From: Natronosporangium hydrolyticum
GTDB taxonomy: Bacteria > Actinomycetota > Actinomycetes > Mycobacteriales > Micromonosporaceae
Direction: 5' to 3'
Assembly: GCF_016925615.1 (NCBI RefSeq)
Contig: NZ_CP070499.1
Location: 124,001-188,000 of the forward strand
Length of the DNA: 64,000 nucleotides
The notes under the pieces are model-generated. The model had not been told where the DNA came from, did no database searches, and worked only from the letters and a program-made list of their open reading frames with translations. The translations under genes and the position numbers were made by a program. Positions 52,896-60,576 of this stretch are shown here, in pieces (the first letter of the stretch is position 1; every line of letters begins with the position of its first letter).

Positions 52896-53897
52896 ATGGA
52901 TCTGCTCGCAAGCCTGCTGCACGAGGTCCGGTCGACCGGGGCGCTGTTCGGGCGTACCCTGCTCCACGCCCCGTGGGCGGTGCGGTTCGCGGATCGAGCC
53001 CCGCTGACGCTGCTCACGATGGTGCGCGGGGACGGTTGGCTGATTCCGGACGGGGCGGAACCGCTCCGGCTGCACGCTCACGACGTGGCGGTGGTGGTCG
53101 GTCCGGAACCGTTCACGGTCACCCACGAGCCGGGGACGCCGCTCACCTATACGGTGCAGGGGCCGGGGCAGTGCATCACCGCCGACGGCGGGGATGTCAG
53201 CGACCAGATGGGGCTGGGTGGCCGCACCTGTGGGGAGGGGTTGGACGCGCCGTACGTGCTGCTCGCCGGCGGCTACCCGGTGCAGGGCACGGTGTCGCAG
53301 CGGCTGTTGTCGACGCTGCCCCGGGTGCTGGTGGTGCCGGAGTGCGGCGAGCCCTGCCCCGTGCTGGATCTGGCCGTCGCCGAGATCGACCGGGAGGTCC
53401 CGGGCCAGCAGGCGGTGCTGGACCGGTTGTTGGATCTGCTGTTGCTCTCGACGCTGCGGGAGTGGTTCACCCAGCCGGCGGCGCACCCGCCCGCCTGGTA
53501 CCGCGCTTCGACCGACCCGTCGGTCGGCCCGGTGCTGCGGCTGATCCACGAGACGCCCTCGCGGCCGTGGTCGGTGGCTTCGCTCGCCCGGGAGGCCGGG
53601 GTGTCGCGGGCAACCTTCGCCCGCCGGTTCCGGGAGGTGCTCGGGCAGCCTCCCATGGCGTACCTCGCGCAGTGGCGGCTGAGTCAGGCGGCGGACCTGT
53701 TGGAGCGTTCCGAGTACACAGTGGATGCGATCGCCCGGCAGGTGGGGTACGCCAACGGTTATGCGCTCAGCGTCGCCTTCACCCGCGAGTTCGGGGTCCG
53801 GCCCAGTGAGCACCGTGCCCGGTTCCGCCGGACATCGATGCCTCGATCATGGAGTGAGGGACCGCAGCAGGCGCCGGTCATGTCCCTAAGTTCATGA
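52896..53897 (+). CDS. AraC-family transcriptional regulator (cupin type)
   Basis: This 333-aa protein has an N-terminal cupin-like effector domain (about residues 1-190: APLTLLTMVRGDGWLIPDG, LRLHAHDVAVVVGPEPFTV) and two C-terminal helix-turn-helix motifs (WSVASLAREAGVSRATFARRF and YTVDAIARQVGYANGYALSVAF, then EFGVRPSEHRARF). It matches the AraC_binding_2/cupin_6 group, often set divergently beside a reductase gene, as here. The last about 19 residues (PRSWSEGPQQAPVMSLSS region) and the stop come from an intergenic repeat, so the original C-terminus was probably shorter or different. Confidence 0.9.
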   Translation: MDLLASLLHEVRSTGALFGRTLLHAPWAVRFADRAPLTLLTMVRGDGWLIPDGAEPLRLHAHDVAVVVGPEPFTVTHEPGTPLTYTVQGPGQCITADGGDVSDQMGLGGRTCGEGLDAPYVLLAGGYPVQGTVSQRLLSTLPRVLVVPECGEPCPVLDLAVAEIDREVPGQQAVLDRLLDLLLLSTLREWFTQPAAHPPAWYRASTDPSVGPVLRLIHETPSRPWSVASLAREAGVSRATFARRFREVLGQPPMAYLAQWRLSQAADLLERSEYTVDAIARQVGYANGYALSVAFTREFGVRPSEHRARFRRTSMPRSWSEGPQQAPVMSLSS

Positions 53898-53902
53898 TCA
53901 AC
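53841..53902. repeat. TGATCA palindromic repeat, copy C (inverted)
   Basis: About 62 bp in the opposite orientation to copies A, B and D. It forms the 3' end of the AraC gene, and its TGATCA (53895-53900) gives TGA stops to both the AraC gene (plus) and the CDP-alcohol phosphotransferase gene (minus). Confidence 0.8.
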
Positions 53903-54641
53903 CGGCTTGGGTGGTGCTGCGGGCGGCGAAGGCGATCGAGGCGAGCAGGAAGCCGCCGTTGATCGCGGCGAAGGCCGCCACGAACCACACCATCAACGCC
54001 GGGGCGACGATCAGGAGCAGCGCGGCCAGGAAGAAGATCGCGCCCGGGTCGCGGATCAGCTTCACGACCCGGACCGGCAGCGAACGGGAAGGCACCATGC
54101 TGGCCGCATTCGGTCCACTCTGCAGCGCCGAGGTGACCAGGTTGACCATCCAACCGCCGACGAAAACCGCCACCAGCCACACCGGGGTCGCCGGTTGCTG
54201 CGCCACCGCCACCGTCGCGATCGCGGTCACCAGCGCGATCTGCGACGCCACATCACACAGGATGTCGGTCCGCGCACCCGCCACACTGGTCTGCCCGGTG
54301 GCCCGGGCCAGCTGCCCGTCGGCGCAGTCGAACGCGTACGCCAGCTGCCATCCGACCAGCGCCACCACCCCGACCAGCCAGGCCGGGACGGTGCCCGCAG
54401 CCACCGGTCCGGCGAGCAGTATCACGGCGACCGAGGTGGCGAGCCCCAGCGCCAGATTGATGAGAGTCAGCGCGGTCGGGGCCAGGCCCAGCCGGTGGCC
54501 GGCGGCGGCCAGCGCCGCCCCCAGCCACTGGCCGGTCGCCTCGCTGAACAGGCCACCACCCTTGTTGACCCGGTAGTAGTCGGTAAGCCGGGGGCGGGCC
54601 GCCGGGTCGGCCGCCGGCGCTACGCCGGTCAGTAGCGGCAT
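53898..54641 (-). CDS. CDP-alcohol phosphatidyltransferase-family membrane enzyme
   Basis: This 247-aa protein has about six transmembrane helices and the CDP-alcohol phosphotransferase motif as DCADGQLARATGQTSVAGARTDILCDV (family pattern D-x2-DG-x2-AR-x8-G-x3-D-x3-D). It condenses a CDP-activated alcohol with an acceptor alcohol or alcohol phosphate. The start overlaps the upstream nucleotidyltransferase gene by 13 bp, so the CDP donor is probably made by that enzyme. ATG 54641 was chosen at the start of the homologous region. The product (phospholipid or soluble diester) is unknown. Confidence 0.87.
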   Translation of the reverse strand: MPLLTGVAPAADPAARPRLTDYYRVNKGGGLFSEATGQWLGAALAAAGHRLGLAPTALTLINLALGLATSVAVILLAGPVAAGTVPAWLVGVVALVGWQLAYAFDCADGQLARATGQTSVAGARTDILCDVASQIALVTAIATVAVAQQPATPVWLVAVFVGGWMVNLVTSALQSGPNAASMVPSRSLPVRVVKLIRDPGAIFFLAALLLIVAPALMVWFVAAFAAINGGFLLASIAFAARSTTQAG

Positions 54642-55360
54642 GCGATCTCCCGGGCCCGCGCCAGATCCGCGTGGTTGTCGACCTCCACCCACTCGACCGC
54701 GCCGATCGGGGCGCCCCGCACCTGGCCGCCCTGGTCGGCGAAGCGCTGGAACCCGTCCTCGTAGTACTGGTTCGGATCGTCCCGCCAGGTCGCCGCCAAC
54801 GCCTCGGCGAGCCCGGCTGCGGCGGCCGGCTCGATCACCGCCGCGCCGATGTACTCACCGTCGGCGGTGCCAGGGTCGAGTGACTTGTGGATCCGGTGCA
54901 GCTGGCCGCCCTCGTCGAAGCGCACCTTCATCTCCTCGTCGGCGAGCTGCTTGGCGTCGTCGATCGCCAGCAGCAGCTGCGGGTCGCGCGCCGCGAGCAG
55001 CGTCTTCTCCACGCTCACCGGGTGCACGGTGTCCCCGTTGAGCAACAGCGCACCACCGGCGAAGTGGTCCCGGGCCAGCCACAGCGAGTAGGCGTTGTTC
55101 CACTCCTCGGCCCGGTCGTTGTCGACCAGCTCCAGGCTCACCCCGTGCCGGGACTCGAGGTCTGCCTGGCGGATACGGACCGCCTCCGCCGCGTACCCGA
55201 CCACCACGACCACGTCGGTCAGCCCCACCTGCGCGAGGTTGCCGAGCGCGATGTCGAGCACCGTCGTCTCACCAGCCACCGGGACCAGCGCCTTCGGCAG
55301 CGTATCCGTGTACGGGCGCAGGCGGCGCCCGGCGCCGGCCGCTAGTACCAGTCCGATCAC
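54629..55360 (-). CDS. Sugar/alcohol-phosphate nucleotidyltransferase (phosphocholine/inositol-phosphate cytidylyltransferase-like)
   Basis: This 243-aa GT-A-like nucleotidyltransferase has GLVLAAGAGRRLRPYTDTLPKALVPVAG (nucleotide loop and Lys), ALLLNGDTVHPVS (metal-binding Asp), EEMKVRFDEGGQLHRIHKSL and the C-terminal WVEVDNHADLARAREI (second Asp). The pattern is that of LicC/inositol-1-phosphate cytidylyltransferases. The gene overlaps the CDP-alcohol phosphotransferase gene, so the two likely activate an alcohol phosphate with CTP and then transfer it. GTG 55360 follows TATCGT at 6 nt. Confidence 0.85.
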   Translation of the reverse strand: MIGLVLAAGAGRRLRPYTDTLPKALVPVAGETTVLDIALGNLAQVGLTDVVVVVGYAAEAVRIRQADLESRHGVSLELVDNDRAEEWNNAYSLWLARDHFAGGALLLNGDTVHPVSVEKTLLAARDPQLLLAIDDAKQLADEEMKVRFDEGGQLHRIHKSLDPGTADGEYIGAAVIEPAAAAGLAEALAATWRDDPNQYYEDGFQRFADQGGQVRGAPIGAVEWVEVDNHADLARAREIACRY

Positions 55361-55366
55361 CAGGCG

Positions 55367-55372
55367 ACGATA
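55367..55372 (-). promoter_or_regulatory. -10 element (TATCGT) for the nucleotidyltransferase operon
   Basis: On the minus strand it ends 6 nt before GTG 55360; leaderless. Confidence 0.55.
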
Positions 55373-55382
55373 CTCCCGGCGG

Positions 55383-56120
55383 CTACGGCAGCGCGGCCAG
55401 GTCCGCCAGCATCGTCACCCGCTCGGCCGCCGAGAGGGCCGCGAACGGGGCGGCGTTGCGGGCGTTGGTCTCCTGCTCGATCTGGTCCCGAGCCGGCCCG
55501 GGCGGCAACGCCACCATCTCGTCGGCGGTCAGCCCGGCCGCCTGCCAGGCGGCGGCGTGGGCGTCGGCCCGGTGCCACCGCAGCGTGGAGAGCCGGTTCA
55601 GCAACCGTACGGCCGGCGGGGTCTGATCGGTCTCGTACGGTGGGGCCTGCGCCCGCCAGGCGATGCCGCCGGTCTGGGCCGCCGCGGCGAGGGTACGAGC
55701 GAGGGCGCCGTTCAGCCGGTCGATCCGGGCTTCCTGTCCACCCCATTGGGCGGTTAGCGCCTCCCGGTGCAGCGCGAACAGGTCCCGGAGGAAGGCATGG
55801 CCGGGGACGGTGGCGGCGACCGTACCGTCCGGCGCCTCGGTGAGCAGGCCGTGCGCGACGCTGGCGGCGAGGCCCTCGTGGAACGCCGCTGGGTCGCGGT
55901 AGCGGTTCAGGGCCGCCAACTCGTCCCGGCTGAGCCGCCGGCCGGCGGCGAGCGGGTTACGCAGGTCGATCAGGAAGCCGGCGGCGGCGCCGCCGTGCGC
56001 CATCACGACATCCCGGCCCTTCGGGCCGGGGGCGCGGATGCCGCTGACGAAGGCCCGGTCGACGGCGGGGGCGGCGAGGGCGGCGAAGGTGGTGGGTGGA
56101 AACTCCACAGAGTCGGTCAC
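55383..56120 (-). CDS. SCO6745-like family protein
   Basis: This 245-aa, mostly helical protein opens TDSVEFPPTTFAALAAPAVDRAF. Landmarks are a central helix-turn-helix-like stretch (SRDELAALNRYRDPAAFHEGLAASVAHGLL), GIAWRAQAPP and LSTLRWHRADAHAAAWQAAGLTADEMVALPPG. It resembles an uncharacterised actinobacterial family (SCO6745 type) with some relation to winged-helix proteins; DNA binding is a guess. GTG 56120 lies 6 nt after TATTGT, with repeat copy D just upstream of the promoter. It is on the same strand as the nucleotidyltransferase gene, 22 nt before it. Confidence 0.65.
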   Translation of the reverse strand: MTDSVEFPPTTFAALAAPAVDRAFVSGIRAPGPKGRDVVMAHGGAAAGFLIDLRNPLAAGRRLSRDELAALNRYRDPAAFHEGLAASVAHGLLTEAPDGTVAATVPGHAFLRDLFALHREALTAQWGGQEARIDRLNGALARTLAAAAQTGGIAWRAQAPPYETDQTPPAVRLLNRLSTLRWHRADAHAAAWQAAGLTADEMVALPPGPARDQIEQETNARNAAPFAALSAAERVTMLADLAALP

Positions 56121-56126
56121 CCGGCG

Positions 56127-56132
56127 ACAATA
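56127..56132 (-). promoter_or_regulatory. -10 element (TATTGT) for the SCO6745-like gene
   Basis: On the minus strand it is a 4/6 consensus match ending 6 nt before GTG 56120. The -35 region runs into repeat copy D. Confidence 0.55.
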
Positions 56133-56146
56133 ACCCCACCCCAAAC

Positions 56147-56211
56147 GGGTCGATCATGGACCTTGGGACATGGTCGGGGCCGTTTCAGGTCCCCAACTCC
56201 ATGATCGCCGG
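56147..56211. repeat. TGATCA palindromic repeat, copy D
   Basis: About 65 bp with ends GGTCGATCATGG and CCATGATCGCC and inner CTTGGGACA / GGTCCCCAA. It sits between deoD and the promoter of the SCO6745-like gene. It could end deoD transcription and also lie under the next -35 box. Confidence 0.75.
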
Positions 56212-56230
56212 GCAGTCTGGCCGGTGGCGG

Positions 56231-56938
56231 TTAGCGGACTGCCGTCTCCAAGCCGATCGTCGCCATCTGGTGGAACGACTGTTCCCGGTCCGCCGACGGC
56301 AGGTGCTCACCGGTCTTGAGGTGATCGCTGACGGTCAGGATCGCCAGCGCCCGCGCCTGGAACTTCGCCGCCAACGTGTACAACGCCGCCGACTCCATCT
56401 CCACCGCGAGGGTGCCGTGCTCCGCCAACCGGTCATAGAGGTCCGGTCGCGGGTGGTAGAACGGGTCGCTGGCGACGATCGGGCCGACCCGCATCGCCAC
56501 CCCGTGCTCGCCCGCGACGTCGACGGCGGTCCGGAGCAGTTCGAAGTCGGCTACCGGGGCGTAGTCGATCAGCCCGTCGAAGCGGAGCCGGTTCATCGCC
56601 GAGTCGGTCGACGACCCGATCGCCGCCACCACATCGCGCAACCCGAGCGCGTCGGAGATCGCACCGCAGGAACCGACCCGGATCAGCGTGGTCGCCCCGT
56701 ACTCGGCCAGCAACTCCTGGACGTAGATGGCGGCCGAGGGCATGCCCATCCCGGTGCCCTGCACCGAAACCTCGACCCCCCGGTAGCGACCGGTGAAGCC
56801 GAGCATGTTCCGGACCGTGGAGTAGCAGACCGGGTCGTCGAGGTAGGTCTCGGCGATCCACTTCGCCCGCAGCGGATCACCCGGCAGCAGCACCCGCGGC
56901 GCGATCTGCCCTGGCTCGGCACCGATATGCACGCTCAT
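56231..56938 (-). CDS. deoD: Purine-nucleoside phosphorylase, DeoD type
   Basis: This 235-aa hexameric-type PNP has [32 protein letters not shown] (His and phosphate-binding Arg), [43 protein letters not shown] and LTVSDHL. It cleaves purine ribo- and deoxyribonucleosides with phosphate in nucleoside salvage. Length and motifs are standard. The ATG start is clear. It is monocistronic, with its promoter in the gap before the plus-strand tRNA-Ser(CGA) gene. Confidence 0.95.
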   Translation of the reverse strand: MSVHIGAEPGQIAPRVLLPGDPLRAKWIAETYLDDPVCYSTVRNMLGFTGRYRGVEVSVQGTGMGMPSAAIYVQELLAEYGATTLIRVGSCGAISDALGLRDVVAAIGSSTDSAMNRLRFDGLIDYAPVADFELLRTAVDVAGEHGVAMRVGPIVASDPFYHPRPDLYDRLAEHGTLAVEMESAALYTLAAKFQARALAILTVSDHLKTGEHLPSADREQSFHQMATIGLETAVR

Positions 56939-57026
56939 GCTGCCCGATCATGCCAGGACGAGGCCCGGCCTGCCGGTCACCCACCGGCCGCGGCAGCCAC
57001 CGAGGCGCTGCGGTACCCTTGCCGGC

Positions 57027-57111
57027 GGTGGCGTGTCCGAGCGGCCGAAGGAGCGCGCCTCGAAAGCGCGTGAGGGTCTTCCCTCCGCGGGTTCGAATCC
57101 CGCCGCCACCG
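57027..57111 (+). tRNA. tRNA-Ser (anticodon CGA)
   Basis: Acceptor arms GGTGGCG/CGCCACC pair perfectly and the discriminator is G, as in all tRNA-Ser. The anticodon loop CTCGAAA gives CGA (reads UCG). A long variable arm and GGTTCGAATCC T-arm are present. No CCA is encoded. A TACCCT hexamer at 57014-57019 is a possible -10. Confidence 0.95.
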
Positions 57112-57116
57112 CTCTC

Positions 57117-57149
57117 CGGCTTCGGCACCTTTAACAGGTGCCGAAGCCG
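57117..57149. terminator. Hairpin shared by tRNA-Ser(CGA) and the convergent gene
   Basis: Perfect 14-bp arms (57117-57130, 57136-57149) around a 5-nt loop. It begins 6 nt after the tRNA, and its right half is the 3' coding end of the minus-strand secreted-protein gene, whose TAA stop lies in the loop. Confidence 0.65.
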
Positions 57150-57667
57150 TTGCTGAACAGCTGCCGGGCATGCTCCTGCGACCCGACGATGAGTTTCTGT
57201 ACGTGCTCGCCGTCGTGCAGGAAGAGGTACGCGTGGTCGTCTACCGGCACCAGCAACCCGTCGAACTGGTAGGTCTCCGCCGGCGCCGTCAGCACCTCGG
57301 CGTCGGGGTAGCTTGCGGTGACGTCGTCGACCGGGGAGCCGACCGCCACACCGTCGGCGGTGTGCAGCGGGGGGTTCGCCCACAGCAGCACCAACTCGTC
57401 GTCGTCGAAGACCGGGGAGGCCGCTGGTTGCTCCGGCAGCCGGGGGGCGCAGTCACCGGGGCCCTGCGCGAGGCCCTGGGTCCGAACCAGGTCGACGCGG
57501 GGGGCGCCGACCTCGATGCCGGGAAGACCGGTCGAGGTAACGACCTCGTCGCCGGGGTGGGCCTGGGCCTGGGCCTGGGATTCCGGGTTGTTGAGGGCGC
57601 CGTAACCGGCGAGGGCGCCGCCGGTCAGCGCCGCTGTCACCACTCCCACGAGTAGCGCATACCGCAT
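57131..57667 (-). CDS. Secreted/membrane-anchored hypothetical protein
   Basis: This 178-aa protein starts at ATG 57667, with GGGGAG 8 nt upstream; two upstream in-frame starts are possible. An N-terminal hydrophobic helix (about residues 3-21, YALLVGVVTAALTGGALAG) is a signal peptide or anchor. The rest has no family I recognise; VAVGSPVDDVTASYPDAEVL and HAYLFLHDGEHVQKLIVGS suggest a compact alpha/beta fold. Two Cys are present, one at the very C-terminus (GFGTC). The last codons lie in a terminator hairpin. No operon partner. Confidence 0.65.
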   Translation of the reverse strand: MRYALLVGVVTAALTGGALAGYGALNNPESQAQAQAHPGDEVVTSTGLPGIEVGAPRVDLVRTQGLAQGPGDCAPRLPEQPAASPVFDDDELVLLWANPPLHTADGVAVGSPVDDVTASYPDAEVLTAPAETYQFDGLLVPVDDHAYLFLHDGEHVQKLIVGSQEHARQLFSNGFGTC

Positions 57668-57773
57668 AGTCATCTCCCCGTTGCTCACTGTATTCAGCTA
57701 CGGGAGCCCACCCTACGCCCTACTCTCTGTCACTGAAAGCCGTCGTGGCAACGAAATCTACGGTCAACGCGCA

Positions 57774-57854
57774 TGTTGGTTGGGCAGGGAGGGATCTTGC
57801 GTACGGATATTTCCGACATTCCCGTACGCAAGATCCCTCCCTGCCCAACCAACA
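57774..57854. repeat. 33-bp perfect inverted repeat
   Basis: Arms 57774-57806 and 57822-57854 are exact reverse complements around a 15-nt AT-rich loop. It lies between the start of the secreted-protein gene and the 3' side of tRNA-Ser(GGA). It is the longest perfect dyad in the window. Confidence 0.9.
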
Positions 57855-57882
57855 CGGGGGCCAGGGTGCGGGTGGAAACGGA

Positions 57883-57915
57883 AACGCCGGCCCGGTCACA
57901 GACCGGGCCGGCGTT
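57883..57915 (-). terminator. Terminator of tRNA-Ser(GGA)
   Basis: A perfect 15-bp stem with a 3-nt loop starts 18 nt after the tRNA 3' end. On the minus strand it is followed by TTTCCGTTTCC, a T-rich tail, making it the most terminator-like hairpin in the window. Confidence 0.75.
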
Positions 57916-57932
57916 CGCCTGCGCATATAGCG

Positions 57933-58017
57933 CGGAGGATACGAGATTCGAACTCGTGAGGGGTTGCCCCCAACACGCTTTCCAAGCGTGCGCCCTAGGC
58001 CACTAGGCGAATCCTCC
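57933..58017 (-). tRNA. tRNA-Ser (anticodon GGA)
   Basis: Minus strand, 85 nt. Acceptor GGAGGAT/ATCCTCC with discriminator G; anticodon stem ACGCT-TGGAAAG-CGT giving GGA (reads UCC/UCU); long variable arm; GTTCGAATC T-loop. CCA is not encoded. Confidence 0.95.
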
Positions 58018-58099
58018 GCCGGCCAGGATAGCAACCGTCCTCAGCCGCGGTCGCCGGCCCGCCGGGTCGGGGCGGCGACCCCCGCGCTGGCGGGCCGGG

Positions 58100-58105
58100 T
58101 AGAGT
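58100..58105 (+). promoter_or_regulatory. -10 element (TAGAGT) of the SRP RNA
   Basis: TAGAGT lies about 7 nt before the first paired bases of the SRP RNA; no clear -35 is seen. Confidence 0.5.
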
Positions 58106-58111
58106 TGGCGC

Positions 58112-58199
58112 AGCCCCTCGTGCGGCGTCACCCTGTGAACCTCCCCAGGGCCGGAAGGCAGCAAGGATAAACAGGCTCTGGCGGGTGCGCGAGGGGCCC
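58112..58199 (+). ncRNA. ffs: Small signal recognition particle RNA (4.5S-type)
   Basis: A hairpin RNA of about 88-95 nt. The ends pair as GCCCCTCG (58113-58120) with CGAGGGGC (58190-58197). The apical part has the conserved core GGCCGGAAGGCAGCAAGGAT and AACAGGCT. The GGAA tetraloop and asymmetric loop bind Ffh. Ends are approximate. It lies just upstream of dnaX, the usual bacterial arrangement. Confidence 0.93.
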
Positions 58200-58271
58200 T
58201 TTCGTGCCTGCCCTGTGGTGCGCCGATGGTCAGGGCGCAGAGGTACGGTGACCCCCGGAGGAGGTGGAGCC

Positions 58272-60515
58272 GTGGCGCTGGCGCTGTACCGCAAATACCG
58301 CCCGCGGACCTTCGGGGAGCTGATCGGGCAGGATCACGTCACCGAGCCGCTGAGCCAGGCGCTGCGTTCGGGCCGGCTCAACCACGCGTATCTCTTCTCC
58401 GGCCCGCGCGGCTGCGGCAAGACCTCCTCGGCCCGGATTCTGGCCCGCTCGCTCAACTGCGAGCAGGGGCCGACCCCGGAGCCCTGCGGCGAGTGCGACT
58501 CCTGCCAGTCGCTGCGCACCGACGGGCCCGGGTCGGTCGACGTGATCGAGATCGACGCCGCGTCCCACGGCGGCGTGGACGACGCCCGGGAGCTGCGGGA
58601 GCGTGCGTTCTTCACGCCGGTCGCCGGGCGGTACAAGATCTACGTGATCGACGAGGCGCACATGGTCTCGTCGGCCGGCTTCAATGCCCTGCTGAAGCTG
58701 GTGGAGGAGCCTCCGGAGTACGTCAAGTTCGTCTTCGCCACCACTGAGCCGGAGAAGGTGCTGCCGACCATCAAGTCGCGCACCCACCACTACCCGTTCC
58801 GGTTGGTGCCGCCGAGCCTGATGCGGCCGTTTCTGGAGCAGATGTGTACGGCGGAGGGGGTGAGCGTCGAGCCGACCGTCTTCCCGCTGGTGGTACGCGC
58901 CGGCGGCGGCTCGGTCCGGGACACCCTCTCGGTGCTGGACCAGCTGATCGCCGGGGCCGGTGCGGAGGGCGTGACCTACCCCCGGGCGGCGGCGCTGCTC
59001 GGGGTCACCGATGCCGCCCTGATCGATGAGCTCTGTGACGCGTTGGCGGCACGGGACGGTGCCGCGATCTTCGCCGCCGTCGACCGGGTCGCCGAGGCCG
59101 GCCACGATGCCCGCCGGTTCGCCGCGGATCTGCTGGAGCGGTTCCGGGATTTGATGATCTTGCAGCAGGTGCCGGACGCCGCCGCCAGTGGGCTGCTCGA
59201 CGTCCCCACCGACCAGCTGGACCGGATGTCGGTGCACGCCCATCAGCTCGGCCTGGCCACGCTCTCCCGGTGCGCCGATATCGTCCATAACGGACTGGTG
59301 GAGATGCGCGGGACGGCCTCGCCGCGGCTGCTGTTGGAGCTGATCTGCGCCCGGATGCTGCTGCCCGGGGCCGATGACGGGGCGGCCGCACTGCTACAAC
59401 GGCTGGAGTCGGTGGAGCAGCGGCTCACTGCCGGGCCGCCGGCCGCCCCGCCCGCCACCCCACCCGCGGCGTCCCCGCCCGCCACCGCGCCAGTCTCCGA
59501 GTCTCCATTCCCAGCGTCGCCGCCTCCGGCAGCGCCGGCCGCCGCCCAGCCACCGGGAGCACCCCCGGCCGACGCGGCCCCGGTCAGCGGGCCCACCGCC
59601 CCGGTCGCCAGCGCACCCCCGGTCAGCGGGCCCACCGCCCCGGTCGCCAGCGCACCCCCGGCCGGCGCACCCCCGGCCGGCGCACCCCCGGCCGGCGCAC
59701 CCCCGGCCGGCGGGCCCACCGCCCCGGTCGCCGGCGCGGTGGACGCAGCGACCGTACGCCGGGTGTGGGAAGAGATCGTCGCCACCGTCAGCCGGCAGAG
59801 TAAACGGGCGGCGGCGGTGGTCCGGGAGGCGAGCGTCCGGGATGTCGAGGGCGACACCGTGGTGCTGCACTTCCAGCACGCGGTCCACGCCAACATGCTC
59901 ACCAGCTCACCGCAGCCGCTGGTGGCGGCGCTCGGCCAGGTCCTCGGCGGGGCGTGGCAGGTGCGCTGCGAATCCGGGGGCGGTCCGGCCGATGGTGGTC
60001 GGCGGCAGCCACCGGCCCGACCGGACCCGCCACCGCCGGCCGGCCCGGCCACGCCGCCGCCCGGGCCAGACGCTCCCCGGCCGGCCGGCCCGGGCGCGCC
60101 GCCGGCTGACCTTGCCGCGCCACCGACGGCCGGCACGGCCGGAGCGGCCGCCACCTCGACGCCTTCGGGTGCTGCCGGGTACGACGAGGAAGAGTGGCCG
60201 GAGCTGGCGCAACCCCCAAACTCCGGACCGTCGATGGCGGCGCCGGCACCGCCCGCCGACGGCCCGGCTGGTGCCGAGCGGGCCCGCGGGGCGGGGGGTG
60301 GGCCGGCGCCACCGGTTCGGTCGCAGCCGGGCGGGGCGCCGAAACTCGCGGCGGCTACCAGCGACGGGATGGACCCGACGGATCTGGCGCAGCTGCGGGC
60401 GGAGAGTACCTCGGTCGGGTCCGCTGACCGGGGCGGCGGCGCCGCCGATGATCGGGCGTTCCGGCTGCTGGAGCAGACCCTGGGCGCGGAACGGGTCACC
60501 GGAGCGGCGCCGTAG
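58272..60515 (+). CDS. dnaX: DNA polymerase III gamma/tau subunit
   Basis: This 747-aa clamp-loader ATPase starts at GTG 58272 behind GGAGGAGG. Walker A FSGPRGCGKTSSARILARS lies at about residue 43, the zinc site in CEQGPTPEPCGECDSC, Walker B-like YKIYVIDEAHMVS and sensor 1 FVFATTEPEKVLPTI; domain III ends at about residue 375. A long Pro/Ala-rich tail follows, with tandem repeats, then a short conserved domain (RRVWEEIVATVSRQSKRAAAVV) and another disordered stretch. It loads the beta clamp and bridges the polymerase cores. No frameshift slippery site is evident. The gene leads the conserved dnaX-ybaB-recR cluster. Confidence 0.95.
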   Translation: MALALYRKYRPRTFGELIGQDHVTEPLSQALRSGRLNHAYLFSGPRGCGKTSSARILARSLNCEQGPTPEPCGECDSCQSLRTDGPGSVDVIEIDAASHGGVDDARELRERAFFTPVAGRYKIYVIDEAHMVSSAGFNALLKLVEEPPEYVKFVFATTEPEKVLPTIKSRTHHYPFRLVPPSLMRPFLEQMCTAEGVSVEPTVFPLVVRAGGGSVRDTLSVLDQLIAGAGAEGVTYPRAAALLGVTDAALIDELCDALAARDGAAIFAAVDRVAEAGHDARRFAADLLERFRDLMILQQVPDAAASGLLDVPTDQLDRMSVHAHQLGLATLSRCADIVHNGLVEMRGTASPRLLLELICARMLLPGADDGAAALLQRLESVEQRLTAGPPAAPPATPPAASPPATAPVSESPFPASPPPAAPAAAQPPGAPPADAAPVSGPTAPVASAPPVSGPTAPVASAPPAGAPPAGAPPAGAPPAGGPTAPVAGAVDAATVRRVWEEIVATVSRQSKRAAAVVREASVRDVEGDTVVLHFQHAVHANMLTSSPQPLVAALGQVLGGAWQVRCESGGGPADGGRRQPPARPDPPPPAGPATPPPGPDAPRPAGPGAPPADLAAPPTAGTAGAAATSTPSGAAGYDEEEWPELAQPPNSGPSMAAPAPPADGPAGAERARGAGGGPAPPVRSQPGGAPKLAAATSDGMDPTDLAQLRAESTSVGSADRGGGAADDRAFRLLEQTLGAERVTGAAP
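59579..59727 (+). repeat. Tandem repeats in the dnaX linker
   Basis: Two copies of a 39-bp unit (VSGPTAPVASAPP type) are followed by four 15-bp units (AGAPP type). All are in frame, so they only change linker length. Confidence 0.8.
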
Positions 60516-60576
60516 GCTGACTGTCTGGGGGGCTTCACCCCCGGGCGACCATTGAAGATCGAGGGGAGAGCCCATC

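Noticed and set aside
59579-59727. Possible programmed frameshift site in dnaX producing gamma
   Set aside because: No A-rich slippery heptamer or following stem is seen; the GC-rich direct repeats are in-frame linker units.
59243-60538. 431-codon minus-strand ORF opposite the dnaX tail
   Set aside because: A Gly/Ala-rich mirror of the Pro/Ala linker, not a gene.
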